This document shows positions 20,271-33,496 of a stretch of 64,000 nt of DNA, one piece after another. Source of the DNA: Cynocephalus volans. Taxonomy: Eukaryota; Chordata; Mammalia; Dermoptera; Cynocephalidae. The stretch lies in NCBI RefSeq assembly GCF_027409185.1, contig NC_084464.1, positions 74,458,095 to 74,522,094 of the forward strand, written 5' to 3'. The number at the start of each line of letters is the position of its first letter. The first letter of the stretch is position 1. Both the position numbers and the translations under genes were made by a program. The notes under the pieces were generated by a model. The model worked only from the letters and a program-made list of their open reading frames with translations. It made no database searches and had not been told where the DNA came from.

Positions 20271-23200
20271 TTAGCTCCCACCAATAAATGAGAACATGTG
20301 GTATTTCTCTTTCTGTGCCTGACTCGTTTCACTTAATATAATTTTCTCAAGGTCCATCCATGTTGTTGCAAATGGAAGTATTTCATTCGTTTTTATACCT
20401 GAGTAGTATTCCATTGTGTAGATATACTGCATTTTCTGTACTCACTCATCCTATGATGGACATTTGGGCTGGTTCCAACTCTTGGCTATTGTAAAGAGTG
20501 CTGCGATGAACATTGGGGAACAGGTATACCTTCGACTTGATGATTTCCATTCCTCTGGGTATATTACACCCAGCAGTGGGATAGCTGGGTCATATGGTAG
20601 ATCTATCTGCAATTGTTTGAGGAAACTCCATACCATTTTCCATAGAGGCTGCACCATTTTGCAGTCCCACCAACAATGTATGAGAGTTCCTTTTTCTCTG
20701 CAACCTCGTCAGCATTTATCGTTCAGAGTCTTTTGGATATTAGCCATCCTAACTGGGGTTAGATGGTATCTCAGTGTGGTTTTGATTTGCATTTCCCGGA
20801 TGCTGTGTGATGTTAGGCATTTTTTCATATGTCTGTTGGCCATTTGTATATCTTCCTTAGAGAAATGCCTACTTAGCTCTTTTGCCCATTTTTTAATTGG
20901 GTTGCTTTTTTTTTTCTTGTAAAGTTGTTTGAGCTCCTTATATATTCTGGATATTAATCCTTTGTCAGATGTATATTTTGCAAATATTTTCTCCCACTCT
21001 GTTGGTTGTCTTTTAACTCTGTTAATTGTTTCTTTTGCTATGCAGAAGCTTTTAAGTTTGATATAATCCCATTTGTTTATTTTTCCTTTGGTTGCCCATG
21101 CTTTTGGGGTCGTATTCATGAAGTCTGTGTCCAGTCCTATTTCCTGAAGTGTTTCTCCTATGTTTTCTTTAAGAAGTTTTATTGTTTCAGGGTATATAAT
21201 TAAATCCTTAATCCATTTTGAGTTGATTTTAGTATATGGTGAGAGGTATAGGTCTAGTTTCTTTCTCCTGCATATGGATATCCAGTTATCACAGCACCAT
21301 TTGCTGAAGAGGCAGTCCCTTCCCCAGTGAATAGGCTTGGTGCCTTTGTCAAAGATCAGATGGCAGTAAGTGTGTGGGTTGATTTCTGGATTCTCTATTC
21401 TATTCCATTGATTGGTGTGTGTGTTTTTATGCCAGTACCATACTGTTTTGGTTATTATAGCTTTGTAGTATAGCTTAAAGTCAGGTAGTGTTATGCCTCC
21501 AGCTTTATATTTTTTTCTCAGCATTGCTTTGGCTTTGCGTGGTCTTTTATTATTCTATATAAATGTCTGGATAGTTCTTTCCATTTCTGAGAAAAATGTC
21601 TTTGGAATTTTGATGGGGATTGCATTGAATTTGTATATCACTTTGGGTAGTATGGACATTTTCACTACGTTGATTCTTCCAATCCAAGAGCATGGGATAT
21701 GTTTCCATCTTCTTGTATCCTCTCTAATTTCTCTCAGCAGTGGTTTGTAGTTCTCATTATAGAGATCTTGCACATCCTTGGTTAACTCAATTCCTAAGTA
21801 TTTTATCTTTTGGTGGCTATTGTAAATGGGCAGGCTTTCTTGATTTCTCGTTCTGCATGTTCACTATTGGAGAAAAGAAATGCTACTGATTTTTGTGTGT
21901 TGATTTTGTATCCTGCTACTGTGCTGAAATCATTTATCAATTCCAACCGTTTTTTTGTAGAGGTTTTAGGCTGTTCGATATATAGGATCATGTCATGTGC
22001 AAACAGGGACAGTTTGACTTCATCTTTTCCAATCTGGATGCCCTTTATTTCCTTCTCTTCTCTGATTGCTCTGGCTAGTACTTCCAACACTATGTTGTAT
22101 AGGAGAGGTGAGAGTGGGCATCCTTGTCTAGTTCCTGTTCTTAAAGGAAAAGCTTTTAGCTTTTCCCCATTCAGGATGATAATGGCAGTGGGTTTGGCAT
22201 ATATGGCTTTAATTATGTTGAGATACTTTCCCTCTATACCTATCTTATAGAGGGTCTTTGTCATGAATGATTGCTGAACTTTATCAAATGCTTTTTCAGC
22301 ATCTATAGAGATGATTATATGGTCCTTGTGTTTGACTTTATTAATATGGTGTATCACATTTATTGATTTGCGTATGTTGAACCAACCTTGCATCCCTGGG
22401 ATGAATCCCACTTGATCGTGATGAATAATTTTACGTATGTGTTGCTGTATTCTGTTTGCTAGTATTTTAGTGAGGATTTTTGCATCTATATTCATCAAGG
22501 ATATCGGCCTGTAGTTTTCTTTTTTGGTTATATCTTTACCTGGTTTTGGTATCAGGATGATGTTTGCTTCATAGAATGAGTTTGGGAGATTTGCATCTGT
22601 TTCAATCTTTTAGAATAGTTTATAAAGAATCAGTGTAAATTCCTCTTTGAATGTTTGGTAAAATTCTGCTGTGAATCCATCTGGTCCTGGGCTTTTCTTT
22701 GTTGGGAGTCTTCTGATAACAGCTTCAATCTCCTTTATTGTTATTGGTCTGTTCAAATTTTCTACGTCTTCATGGTTCAGTTTTGGGAGCTTGTGTGTGT
22801 CCAGAAATTTATCCATTTCCTCCAGATTTTCAAATTTGTTGGCGTATAGTTGTTTATAGTAGTCTCGAATGATTCCTTGTATTTCAGATGTATCAGTTGT
22901 AATATCGCCTTTTTCATTTCTAATTTTTGTTATTTGAATCTTCTCTCTTCTTTTTTTTGTTAGCCATGCTAATGGTTTGTCAATTTTATTTAACTTTTCA
23001 AAAAAACAGCTTTTTGATTCATTGATCTTTTGTATTGTTTTTTGGGTTTCAACTTCATTCAGTTCTGCTCTGATCTTAATGATTTCTTTCTGTCTGCTAA
23101 CTTTAGGTTTGGATTGTTCTTGTTTTTCTAGTTCTTTAAGGTGAAGTGTTAGGTTGTTCACTTGCCATCTTTCCATTCTTCTGAGGTGAGCATTTAATGC

Positions 23201-23710
23201 AATAAATTTCCCCCTTAATACTGCTTTTGCAGTATCCCACAGGTTTTGGTATGACGTATCATTATTTTCATTAGTTCCAATAAATTTTTTGATTTCCTGC
23301 TTGATTTCTTCTTGGACCCATATGTCATTAAGTAGAATGCTGTTTAATTTCCATGTGTTTGTATAGTTTCCAGAGTTTTGTTTGTTATTAATTTCTAGTT
23401 TTAATCCATTGTGGTCTGAGAAAATACATGGGATAATTCCAATTTTTTTAAAATTTATTGAGACTTGATTTGTGACCTAATATGTGATCTATCCTGGAGA
23501 ATGATCCATGTGCTGATGAGAAGAATGAATATTCTGAGGTTGTTGGATGGAATGTTCTGTAGATATCTGCCAATTCCAATTGGTCTAGAGTCTTGTTTAG
23601 ATCTTGTGTTTCTCTACTGATTCTTTGCCTAGATGATCTGTCTAATATTAACAGTGGGGTGTTCAGGTCCCCTGCTATTATGGTATTAGTGTCTATTTCC
23701 TTCTTTAGGT
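20271..23710 (-). pseudogene. L1 ORF2 remnant, truncated and broken
   Basis: Only part of the endonuclease domain, then the RT and C-terminal domain remain. Readable pieces lie at 22,610-23,176 (linker and start of RT), 21,803-22,498 (RT; the catalytic FADD reads FAHD here), 21,555-21,773 and 20,709-21,524. The TAG after the RT at 21,557-21,555 is the same stop as at 7,356-7,354 in the other copy and falls in the shared identical tract. Frameshifts occur near 21,803, 22,600 and in the C-terminal part. The missing endonuclease half, the Asp-to-His change and the breaks rule out function. Confidence 0.9.
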
Positions 23711-23725
23711 GTAATAAAATATTTT

Positions 23726-24160
23726 ATTCTTCACTTCCTTACCTTTGGATGTCTTGTTCCAAAGTCTTGGCTTCTGCAAATCTGTGTTTCCCTATGGCAA
23801 AATTTGCATAACTTTGTAGTGTGGTTTCCTCAGAACCAATATCCTAGGTATGAAACATGATGCCTCAGTTCTTCCTCTTTTATTCTTTCTATGCCTTATA
23901 AATTTCAGATAATTAAGTAGTTGTACACTCAAATAATCTTCTGTGCACTCATATCAAATAAAAATAGATTATAAGGCTTTCCGTTATTGAGACAGATGTT
24001 TCGTGATATATTCATATAATACTAAAGAGAAAATAACCTTGGACTTGGATTAAAAAGACTTGAATTTGCATTCCAGTGTTCACACGTGTGCGTTTGATTA
24101 GAAATATAAATATGTTACACTAATCACACTTTCTGCATTTCAGTTTTGGCATTTATGACA
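23726..24160. other. Anonymous intergenic sequence
   Basis: A weak MIR-like stretch at about 24,020-24,150 (TTCTGCATTTCAGTTTTGGC) is possible. Otherwise nothing is assignable. Confidence 0.45.
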
Positions 24161-24372
24161 GGGGTGCGCAAACATTTTTAAAGGGATCAAACAGTAAATA
24201 TTTTAGGCTCTGTGGGCTCTACAGACTCTGAAACAACTACTCTGTCTTTGTAGCTCCAAAGAAGACATAAACAATATGTGACGACCAGATGTGTCTGTGA
24301 TTCAATAAAGTTTTATTTACACAAACAGCCTACTGGCCAAATTTGGCCCACAAACTGCCAATTTCTGATCTA
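24161..24372. mobile_element. hAT-type non-autonomous DNA transposon remnant (Charlie/MER class)
   Basis: The copy begins CAGGGGTGCGCAAAC and contains AGTAAATATTTTAGGCTCTG, TCAATAAAGTTTTATTTAC and TTTGGCCCACAAACTGCC. These are hallmarks of a common mammalian hAT-derived repeat whose ends read CAGGGGT. The right terminal repeat is eroded. Confidence 0.65.
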
Positions 24373-26070
24373 TAAAATTAGAATAATAATGTCAGTCCTT
24401 GCTTTTTCAGAGGGTTGATATAAGTGATCAAATATATAAAAAGGGATTACTTCATGAACCATAAATTGCAATACTCTTATATAATGTTAATTATTAGTAA
24501 TGATTTTATATACTTAGAATTTATTCTGTGAGATACTTTTATATTGAAACATCATAATATGATCCTTTAATACCATGGTAAATAACTTTACTCACTTCCA
24601 TGAATAACCTAATTCTAAAATCTGCTTTGTAATATTGAAATACAGTATTCTGGATTTTTAAATCTATCTTTAAGTGGAAAACTTTTGATGCTTCATCTAT
24701 GAAGTGTATATGACACAAACACATCACTGTGTTTTATTTGATTAATGAAAATCAGTGAAAATGTAGGAATAAGTTATAAAGGGAAATAAAATTGATGCTA
24801 TAAAATTAAGGATGTAGAATATGACACACTTTTTACTGGTGCTACCTTAAGGAGATAGAATGTTCTGAACTGGATTTCCATCAAGAGTACTAAGAGATGA
24901 TGCTATCCATTTAAATAGATTTTAATTCATTCTAAATTATAATTGAAATACAAAGCACATGAGATGATCACATTAAAGAGTCGTTGTTGAGCAAGACGGA
25001 GCTTGATGGCAGTTTTGCTCTCTGCACAGGAATACTGAACAGAGACAATGGCACGCCTGCTAGAAAATCTGGGAGAGCGCATTTTATGGACATCTCTGTG
25101 GAGCAATTAAACTAACTGAATTCAATTAAAAATTGGCTTTAAACCAAAAGGATATGAACTTGCCAGGAGAATAGAGTCATGTATTAAAAAAAAAAATAAC
25201 TCTAGACTTGTAGGCAAGAGGTAGAGGATTGCACTGATTCTTTCAGATGCTATCTAGAATGAGATTGTGTTATTGCTTTAATAGGAAATCATTTTAATAA
25301 GCAAGGTCCTTTAGGAATTATTACCAGGTCACTACTTCAAATGCTAAACTAAGGAACTGAGTATGAATTTAGCGAAAGTATTTTGTTATAAATTGCTTTT
25401 ACATCATTTAAGTTACTCTTTCTGATTACAATTTGTTTCACAGATGTTAGATACTTAAGCTTCCTATAGGATATATCAAAAACCACCTATGATTTTCTAA
25501 GTTAATTATTTTGATTCAGTTTAATATCCTGATCCACACATTTTTCTTATCTGACTTACCTGTATTAGCTTTATCAAAATACATATAAATATGTATATAT
25601 AAGAAATAGTAATCTATGAAGACAATCCCAGAAGAATGTCATTCTATTAGAAATATTTAGATGAGTGGATAACAAGAATCATAGTTTATCATCTTTTCTT
25701 TATGCGAAATTTAGTATTAAATAATGGATTGGACTTCCAGAACTGTGAAAAGCAGACTATTATTTCTTCCTAGATATTTTCATATTTGTCTATTAAATAA
25801 ATGCTAATGCTTATGTTTGAATATGTAGGCTCAGAAGAAAGGCTTGTTTCTAAGGTAGTTAATGATGAAATATCTGGTTTAATATTATTTGTAAAATATT
25901 ATTAAAATAATAACATAAGTAATGATCATTTGTAACAATTAATTGCTAGATATATTAAATAGATATTGTGTATAAAAATGATGTTGATTTATTACTAATT
26001 GTAGTAGCAATAAAATATATTGCTCACTACTGTGTACCATGAACTGTGTTAAGCATTTTATTTGCATTTT
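24373..26070. other. Anonymous AT-rich intergenic sequence
   Basis: No gene, RNA gene or assignable repeat was recognised in about 1.7 kb. Confidence 0.5.
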
Positions 26071-26605
26071 AAATTTAATTAATTAATTTCTTAGTTGACA
26101 CATAATGATTGTATTTATTTATGGGGTATAGAGTTGTATTTATATACATGCATACAATGTGTGATAATAAAATCCAGGTAATTAGCATATTCATCATTGT
26201 AAACATTTGTTGTTCCTTTGCAATGAGAGCATTTGAGTTCCTCTCTTCTAGCCATTTGAGAATATGCAAAAAATTATTGCTAATTATAGATGCCTAGTGT
26301 TACTGTAGACCTCTAGAACTTATTTTTTATCTAGCTGTAGTTTTATATCCGCTAACCAGCCTCTCCCTATACACCCTCTCTCCTCCCCTTTCCAGCCTCT
26401 AGTAACATAATTCTACTGTCTGCTTCCATGAGCTCAACTTGTTTTTAACTCCCACATATGAGTGAGAACGTCTGGTATTTATCTTTCTGTGCCTCACTTA
26501 TTTCACTTAGCATAATGTCTTCCAGGCTCATCCATGTTGCCACAAATGACAGGATTTCATTCTTTTTTTATGGCTGAGTAATACTCCCTCATGTATATAA
26601 AAGAC
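26071..26605 (-). mobile_element. Old L1 3' UTR fragment
   Basis: The reverse complement of a classical L1 3' end: AACTCCCACATATGAGTGAG, TTCTGTGCCTCACTTATTTC and TCCATGTTGCCACAAATGAC, with the tail region near 26,071. Confidence 0.75.
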
Positions 26606-26619
26606 ATTTGTTCATACTT

Positions 26620-26860
26620 AACAATAACTTTAAGAAGCAGGTGCTAATATTACCTCTATTTTTTATTTGAGAAAACTGAGTACTTATGATGCACTGCGGA
26701 GGGCAAACAGTACCTGCCCTCAATCCTGCAACAACTGTACAGATGAGCACTATTCTCCCCATTTTACTGATAAGGAAAATGGGGTTTAAGAAAAGTTAGA
26801 AAACTTAGATGAATGAATGGTACTGCTACAAATTAAATCCAGTATTCTGATTTCACAATT
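26620..26860 (-). mobile_element. MIR SINE remnant
   Basis: Antisense MIR features include TTTGAGAAAACTGAG and CCCCATTTTACTGATAAGG. The copy is diverged. Confidence 0.5.
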
Positions 26861-29285
26861 CACCTTCTTAGCTGATACAATATGCAAAATATAATCAGCA
26901 ATATCAATATTAATGTTGATATTGATTTAGTTATAGAATATAATATTTAAATTAATTATTTTTATAGCTGGCAGCAGAACATTTCTCAGAGAGGAAATAC
27001 CTTTGGAAAAGTACACTAGTGAGTTGCCTGGAGGTAAGACTTGAAGACAGAGGTACAAGGAATACAAGAGAATATAAAACAATTTTTTGATCATTGTTCC
27101 TGGAAAAGCGGAAAAGAAATTAAGGAGAAGGAGACAGAAGAGGGAGATGGCTAAGTAATCAAAGGGAATTTGGGGAATGTGAATGCCTAACGTGCAATGT
27201 CAAATTGTGTATTGGGTGGTTTGTGATTTCCACAGGTGTGAAGTTGAGTTTTTAAAGCATTCTTATTAAGATCTCAGGAGACATAGAGGACATCTAATAA
27301 CTTATCTATGTATCATCTGTTTATCTATCTAGCAGAGACTATGATAACAAAACTTCAGCTAATTTACTTAGCAGGTTACACTATCTGGGTAGCTCATTCT
27401 CATTACTAAAGATATCATACAAATATTTCCCTCTCATACATTAGTTTTGAATGTTCTTTTAAATCTTATCCAATAACTCCATCTGTAAATTTGAATAGGT
27501 TGAGAAAAGTTGGAAATGACATACCTGTGTTAAAGAGAAAGAGTAAATTAAAGTATACAAAATGCCAAACAGCTGATATAGATATTAATTCAAAATTTAG
27601 GGTAGTTAAACCTAAAATCTGGTTTCATTCCACATTCCAACAAGACATGAAATATACAAAGAGTAATAATAGTTCTCTTGACATATTATATTAGATCTGA
27701 TAGGCTGTTAAGGTTTCAACATCTTTTTTTTTTTTTTTTTTTTTTTTTACAGAAAACCTGATCTGACCTAAAATTCATATTAAATTTCAGTGGAATTCCA
27801 CAATGTTATGAAACCCACAGGCATTGATATGAGAGTTTGATGTCTTTGCTACATAGTGATTATTTAAGGAGACACAGAAGAGTAAGAAGAATTCGCCAAG
27901 CAACATGTATAATGTTCTCTTTTAAAGTTTCCATGATGTTTTTTTCTTTTTGAATTAAAGTAATTGATAGAATCAACAAAGTTTCAAAAATAAAAATGTT
28001 GGTTGTTTTATCAAATTTCCTTTTTCACCTAGTAATTGTTTGGAAAGAATATTATAATTTAGTAATGCATAATAATGACCCTAAAACACCATTTAACACT
28101 TTTAAAAAACTTTAATACTTAATAACAGCTAGAGTTTAACCTTAAATTTTAATCCATATAAACTAAGTTTTCAATGATTATTACAAACTGCTTTTTACCG
28201 TAAGCACAAGATGGAAATTTAATTTTCCTATTACTTGAGCCTTATTATGGAAGCACTCAATTATACTGCCAAAGTCATATTCTTTGAGTGTTTTTCAGAA
28301 GGTTGTAAGTAGTTTGACATTAGCTAGAAATGTTCATCTCAGAATAAAACTTTATGTTCAATGCCTCTTCCAAAAAATATTCTAATTATGTAGATTGGAA
28401 AAACATGAAAATTGTTATAATTAATATGTGTCTCGAATCCATTATCGTACACCCCTTGCGAATTAAGGTGATCACTATTACATAATCAAAAATGAAAGTA
28501 GGTTTAAAGATTCCAGTACTATTTTTCGTATATAGGTGAATTTTAATATTTTACAGATATTTTGATAGTTTATGATTTTTCCTATTTTCATTGAAAGAAG
28601 ACTAAATTTGAATTTAAAATGCTAGCAGTGTTCCTGAATCATGGACTAATTATTTATTATCCAACACTGATTAAAGAAAATTATTCAACATAATTAGGAA
28701 TATATATGAATGTTGGCTTTTTATGTCCCTAGTAGCCAAGCCTTATATTCACAAATGAGGATAGATTTATGTTTTATGTACTTACTACTTGAAAAAAACA
28801 TAATTCAAACCTATCATATAAATAATATTTTTTGAAAAGAACTTAAAACATTCAGAATTTACTGATAACCAGTCAGACTCCAAAATTTATGGAATAATGT
28901 TACTACCTATAAAATTGTTCAATTCAAATATTTTTCTACATCTGTATTTTATTTAAGTTTGCATGGAAAAAATATATATAGCCAAATAAGCGTAAGTGAT
29001 TATATTTTGACAGTTAAACCTTAACACAGGATGGGTATATGTATTGGCTCTTTTTAACTTTTCTCAGCTGATGTTTGATAAAGCAAGTAGTCTCTAGTCT
29101 CAATAAAATGTAAGTGGACAACAGTTTTAAAGTTAGGTGTAGAACCCCTTTTCCTCCACTGGCTCAATATTAACTCTAATATTCCCGATCAAACCTTTCC
29201 TTAGCCTTGAGAATAGGAGACTTTCATATTCATCCTTACTTTCTCAGTGCCTAACTCAGAGTCATATAACATGCTCGTAAACAGC
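26861..29285. other. Anonymous AT-rich intergenic sequence with T25 run
   Basis: No gene was recognised. A run of 25 T lies at 27,724-27,748, without a recognisable SINE or L1 body next to it on the downstream side. Confidence 0.5.
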
Positions 29286-29530
29286 AATAATAGTTACCAT
29301 TTACTGAGATCCTTCTTATTTCCTTTGTTATATTTGATGCTTCCCATGTTAACCTTAATCTTTATATTAATGATATGAAGTAAGTGGGATTATCTTAATA
29401 ATTGATTTTTTAAAATACTGAGATGTGGTGTGAAATGATTTTGTCCAAGTCTACATAGTAATTAGGAGGCTGAATAAGAATTCAAACTTTAATCTGTCTC
29501 AAAAGCTACACTGCTTCACGAATGTGTTTT
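29286..29530 (-). mobile_element. MIR SINE remnant
   Basis: The segment has the MIR antisense order: ATAGTTACCATTTACTGAG at one end, then AGTAATTAGGAGGCTGAATA and AAAAGCTACACTGCTTC at the other. Confidence 0.55.
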
Positions 29531-30038
29531 AGTTATCTTTGCACTGTGGGCCAAGATAATCTCCTCTGAATTATTTCAGATACAGCATATGTGTTCCTGG
29601 AACAAGGCATTACAAACACTCTTCTTAAATGTATGCATTAATAACATTTTATTAGTTCTATGAAGAGCTCTCTTTTACTTTTACAAAATTGATCTATAAT
29701 TTTAATTAATTTCAAAGGAATTATTTTGCCTCCCTGAATTCCCGAGTACACCTATCAAAGCTCCCAGAGGTTACAAGCTGTTTGATCAGCTCTCTATCTA
29801 GGCTCACATAAGACAGGGTCACTAGGGTAGCTTCACGTCAGAAAGATAAATAGTGCCTATACCTTGTCGAGTAAGAAAACATAATGCAGTGCATTTTTGT
29901 TCAAATCATCTAATATCATTAAAAAATATAGTCCAGCGAAGAAGATGAACAATTATCTCATTTAGAAATTAAAAGACAAAAACATCAAAATAAAAATGCT
30001 TTTAGAAATGAGAAAGAGTAATGGTCCATCGAAACCTG
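29531..30038. other. Anonymous intergenic sequence
   Basis: Nothing assignable is seen. Confidence 0.5.
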
Positions 30039-30215
30039 GCTTCTCCTTTCAGCTGTGCCATCACATGGTTGGGTACTATATCGTTGGTATATATTGTGTT
30101 ATATCTCAGAGCACAACAATACTGAATGTGCTCTGAGATATAACACTGGGCTGTTCACTGTTGGTGTCCATGTCTCAGTTTCCTTATTTATAAATTGAGG
30201 ACCTGTAATTATACC
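30039..30215 (+). mobile_element. MIR-like SINE interrupted by a perfect hairpin
   Basis: GAAACCTGGCTTCTCC at the left and TCTCAGTTTCCTTATTTATA at the right fit the MIR body. Between them lies the non-MIR palindromic insert at 30,096-30,146. Confidence 0.5.
30096..30146. repeat. Perfect 20-bp inverted repeat, 11-nt loop
   Basis: The left arm is GTGTTATATCTCAGAGCACA (30,096-30,115), the loop ACAATACTGAA, and the right arm its exact reverse complement (30,127-30,146). A related, imperfect copy (right arm and loop) is at about 31,013-31,046. Confidence 0.95.
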
Positions 30216-30218
30216 ATT

Positions 30219-30385
30219 ATTTCCCAAGTTTGTCTGATCATAAGAATCACCTGAGGTCATGGTTAAAAATGTAGCCTAGAAAGCCTAACAAATCAGAATT
30301 GAAGGAGCTCAAGGGTGTATATTTTAGTGAATATACTGGTTTACACTGATGATGGAGCAAGTTCAAGAAACATAGGGGTAAATTG
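30219..30385 (+). mobile_element. MER5A-like hAT remnant
   Basis: CAAGTTTGTCTGATCATAAG, AATCACCTGAGG and ATGATGGAGCAAGTTC follow the order of MER5A, heavily diverged. Confidence 0.45.
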
Positions 30386-31557
30386 TTTCTATCGTTGCTT
30401 AGAGTTATAAAAATCTGAACTTCCATTTTACAATTCTGTATCAAAGTTTGATGTAGAAGAATGGAGAGTGAATAATCTGATTTATTTTTTTGCTTAATCT
30501 AGATGATTTTTCCTAGTCCATAAATTACTTTTTGAAAAATAAACAAATAAAATTTAGCTTCACTGTATGTTTCGCAGAGGCCCTGAAATGAGGACATCAT
30601 GAAGAATGAAATTTTGAGTCAAATAAAGTTGCATGTGTGAAACATTAAATTCTTTGTTTCACGTCTTCAGTTATTCAGAAGATAACATTTGTTCAATAAG
30701 GAGACTTCATTTTTAGCTTATGGAGAAAGTGAATAAGTTGATGTGGATCTGCATTTCCATACCTTAATGACAGATAAAAGTGAAATTTTTACTATTATTC
30801 AGTTTGATTCAATAGATTGGCAGAGGAAAAAGAATTAAAATTCTTGTTGAGGCCCTTTCCCTTTCCTATAAAGAAAATGTGAAAATACATTCAGATAATT
30901 GATATCAAATTACAAGTTTTTCTTTTTAATTCACTGAATAATTGTTTTATAGTTAATGTCTTAAGAATTAAAATGTTGCCTGAGTGTTGCGCCTGCAATC
31001 TGGGCATCTCAGCTTCACAACAATACTGAATGTACTCTGAGATATACCAAAGTTAATTCAGATGTTGACATTGAACTAATTAGTTAAGGAGGTTAGGTAG
31101 CTTTTGAAAAGAGAACTTTTGAGAAGATTACCAGTTTATCCTTTAGTAGAAGCAACTAAGAACTCAGAGAGACTAGATTGATACAGAAATTGCAAATATG
31201 CCTAAAATTAAGTTTTTAATAGCAAAATAAAATAACCTACTTAAGGAATTTCCTTCTCTATAAATTGGAACTGTCAAATTCTCCAAAGAATTAAAATTCA
31301 GGCTATATACAAGGGATTTTAGTAAACAAATTGGTTCCCAAAAGATTTGAAATTTCTAATAAAATAATTTTATCTTCAAGGAAAATTTCTAATATTAAGA
31401 AAATAAATTGCTGAAAATGAGTAATATGCATAACTCCTATTAATTAAGGCCAAAATAATGAAAGACAGTCAATTACATCAATAGAAGTCCTCATATGTAG
31501 ATAAAAATTTCTTAATTTTTTAAACAGAGAGAAAGAAAGCCTTATAATGAAGGATAG
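30386..31557. other. Anonymous AT-rich intergenic sequence
   Basis: Apart from the hairpin-related copy near 31,013-31,046, nothing was recognised. Confidence 0.5.
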
Positions 31558-31775
31558 AATGTCTGACTCATTTCACTTGACATAGTTACTAGAGGTGGGA
31601 AAGGGGACTAGGGAGTAATTGGGTGAGGGACACAAAAAGTAATTATGATTTGTAATGATGAACATGTTAACGGTATTGATTTGATCATCACATACTGTAC
31701 ACAAATACTGAGAGTCAACTCTGTACCCTATTAATATGTATAAATAAAAATAATATATTTTTTTAAAAAGGTAGT
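31558..31775 (+). mobile_element. L1 3' UTR stub
   Basis: TACTAGAGGTGGGAAAGGGG, GATTTGATCATCACATACTG and AGAGTCAACTCTGTACCC match the 3' UTR of the L1s at 2,820-3,027 and 17,200-17,330. Confidence 0.8.
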
Positions 31776-33496
31776 ACTAAAAAGCATATTTTAAAATGTT
31801 TTTTAAAAAAAGATACAATGAACAAAAATGTTCAAGTGTGTAATAATAACAGGAAGTCTGAAAAGGATCCTGTCTTCATGGCACAGAATGTTTAATAAAA
31901 ACAGAAGACAGAGAAAAAAAGCATTACTGAATTCCTAATTTGATTCAATCTTCTGTCAAAAACAGAATGATTTTTCACCTTGAAAGTATAGACTAACAAT
32001 GTTCACGAGTGAAATGATACCTCAAAGATCAAGAAATCAATAAAATAATAGAAAGTTCCATAAGTGCTTTATGTTAGTTCAAATGTCCTGGTTTAGAAAA
32101 ATTGCATCACTGTATAATTAAAGAAAGTATAAGTATTCTTATGAAACTGTTTCCAATGATCTTTGAAAAATCTTGGGAAATCAGTGGGCACAGAAAAAGA
32201 CAGTAGTAGATGATAGATACTGGTTCTATTTTAAAAGGCAAAAAGGAGTGATTTCTAGAAATCATAGCTTAATGAATTCAATATTGAGTTCTGTAAAAAT
32301 TAGAGAATAAATTATTGAATAACTGATTTGAGAATTTATAGAAAAAAAATGGTGACATAGAAACCAGCCTGGATAAACTAAGAAACAATACTGTTAATCT
32401 GACAGCTACTGCGAAGGACATTACAAGAGGAGAACGTTGTAAGCATAATGTATATGCTTCTTACTTCAAGGTATTTGGTATAATCTGTCATATTTCTGGA
32501 GAGCGGAAAGATAAACACAGGCTGGAATGCTAAACAACACTCTGTAACAATTAAAAGAATTTGAATTAGTGAGCTAGAAAAAAATATTTATCAGGTGCTG
32601 CCCAGAGGCTAATCTTGTGGCATAAGACAATATCCCTGCCCTTCAGAAATTTACATTCTAATGGAGAAAAGGTTCTAGTTGTATGCTACTGACACTGTTA
32701 TTTGAACCTGACCTATTTAACACAGGCCATTAATTCGGAAAACACATTAGATATGCAGATGTTATTGACTATGAAATAATATCTAATGTTTTGGATGATA
32801 GAATCCGCCAAGAAGCTGACAATAAACAGAGGGAGGAAAATGTAGGACAAAGTAAACCTCATCTGGCCAGAGGGTACACCACACATCACACATTTTTTAA
32901 CATTTTTTCCATTGAGAAAGGTGATTACATCAAGAACTAAAGACATACCTCACCCGCCCACAATCCTACCCTCCATCAGCAACTTGAATCTGGACAAGCT
33001 TAGTGCAAACTAATAGAATAAGGTCAGATGTGATGCTGTCCCAATTTCCAGACATAGGCCTTAAGATATTGACAAATTTCTTTTCCTGTATTTTGGAACT
33101 CTGCTTCACGGAACTTTTGGAACTTTGCTTCTGTGCAGAAGACAAAGCATCCCTGCAAAAGTCCCTTGTAAAGAGGTACTGATACCCCCTGCATTGCAGC
33201 TCCTACTGAGCCCCCAGCCAATGGCTAGCACCAATGCCAGTTTCATGAGGAGCCATCTTGGACATGGATGCTGCAGGCGCAATCTCACTATCCTACCTGA
33301 CACTGTGAGGCATTGTGAAGAGACAAGCCATCCCCCCCAGCACAGCCCTCCCCAGATTGCATATTTATGAGAAAAACAAATGATTGTTGTTATTTTTAAG
33401 CCACCATGTTTTGACATGCTTTGTCTGACACACTCATTCATATACACACATGCACTTAGGATCAAAAATTCAATTGTATAAATAAATAAATAGATC
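31776..33496. other. Intergenic sequence with a possible LTR-like piece at about 33,280-33,430
   Basis: Most of it is anonymous. At 33,280-33,430 the sequence ending TTTTTAAGCCACCATGTTTTG resembles the polyadenylation region of old LTRs, but I cannot delimit it. The short open frames on both strands at 33,024-33,465 lack recognisable homology. Confidence 0.4.

Larger units (their letters stand above)
19988..23715 (-). mobile_element. 5'-truncated L1, same subfamily as the 5,764 copy
   Basis: On the minus strand the element starts within the ORF2 endonuclease domain at about 23,710 and ends in a 3' UTR and a tail now made of AATT repeats (19,991-20,018). The ORF2 end is at 20,271. A short candidate TSD, AAAATATTTT, lies at 19,978-19,987 and 23,716-23,725; it is low-complexity, so only moderately convincing. 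It is about 96% identical to the 5,764 copy outside a 712-bp identical tract. Confidence 0.9.
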
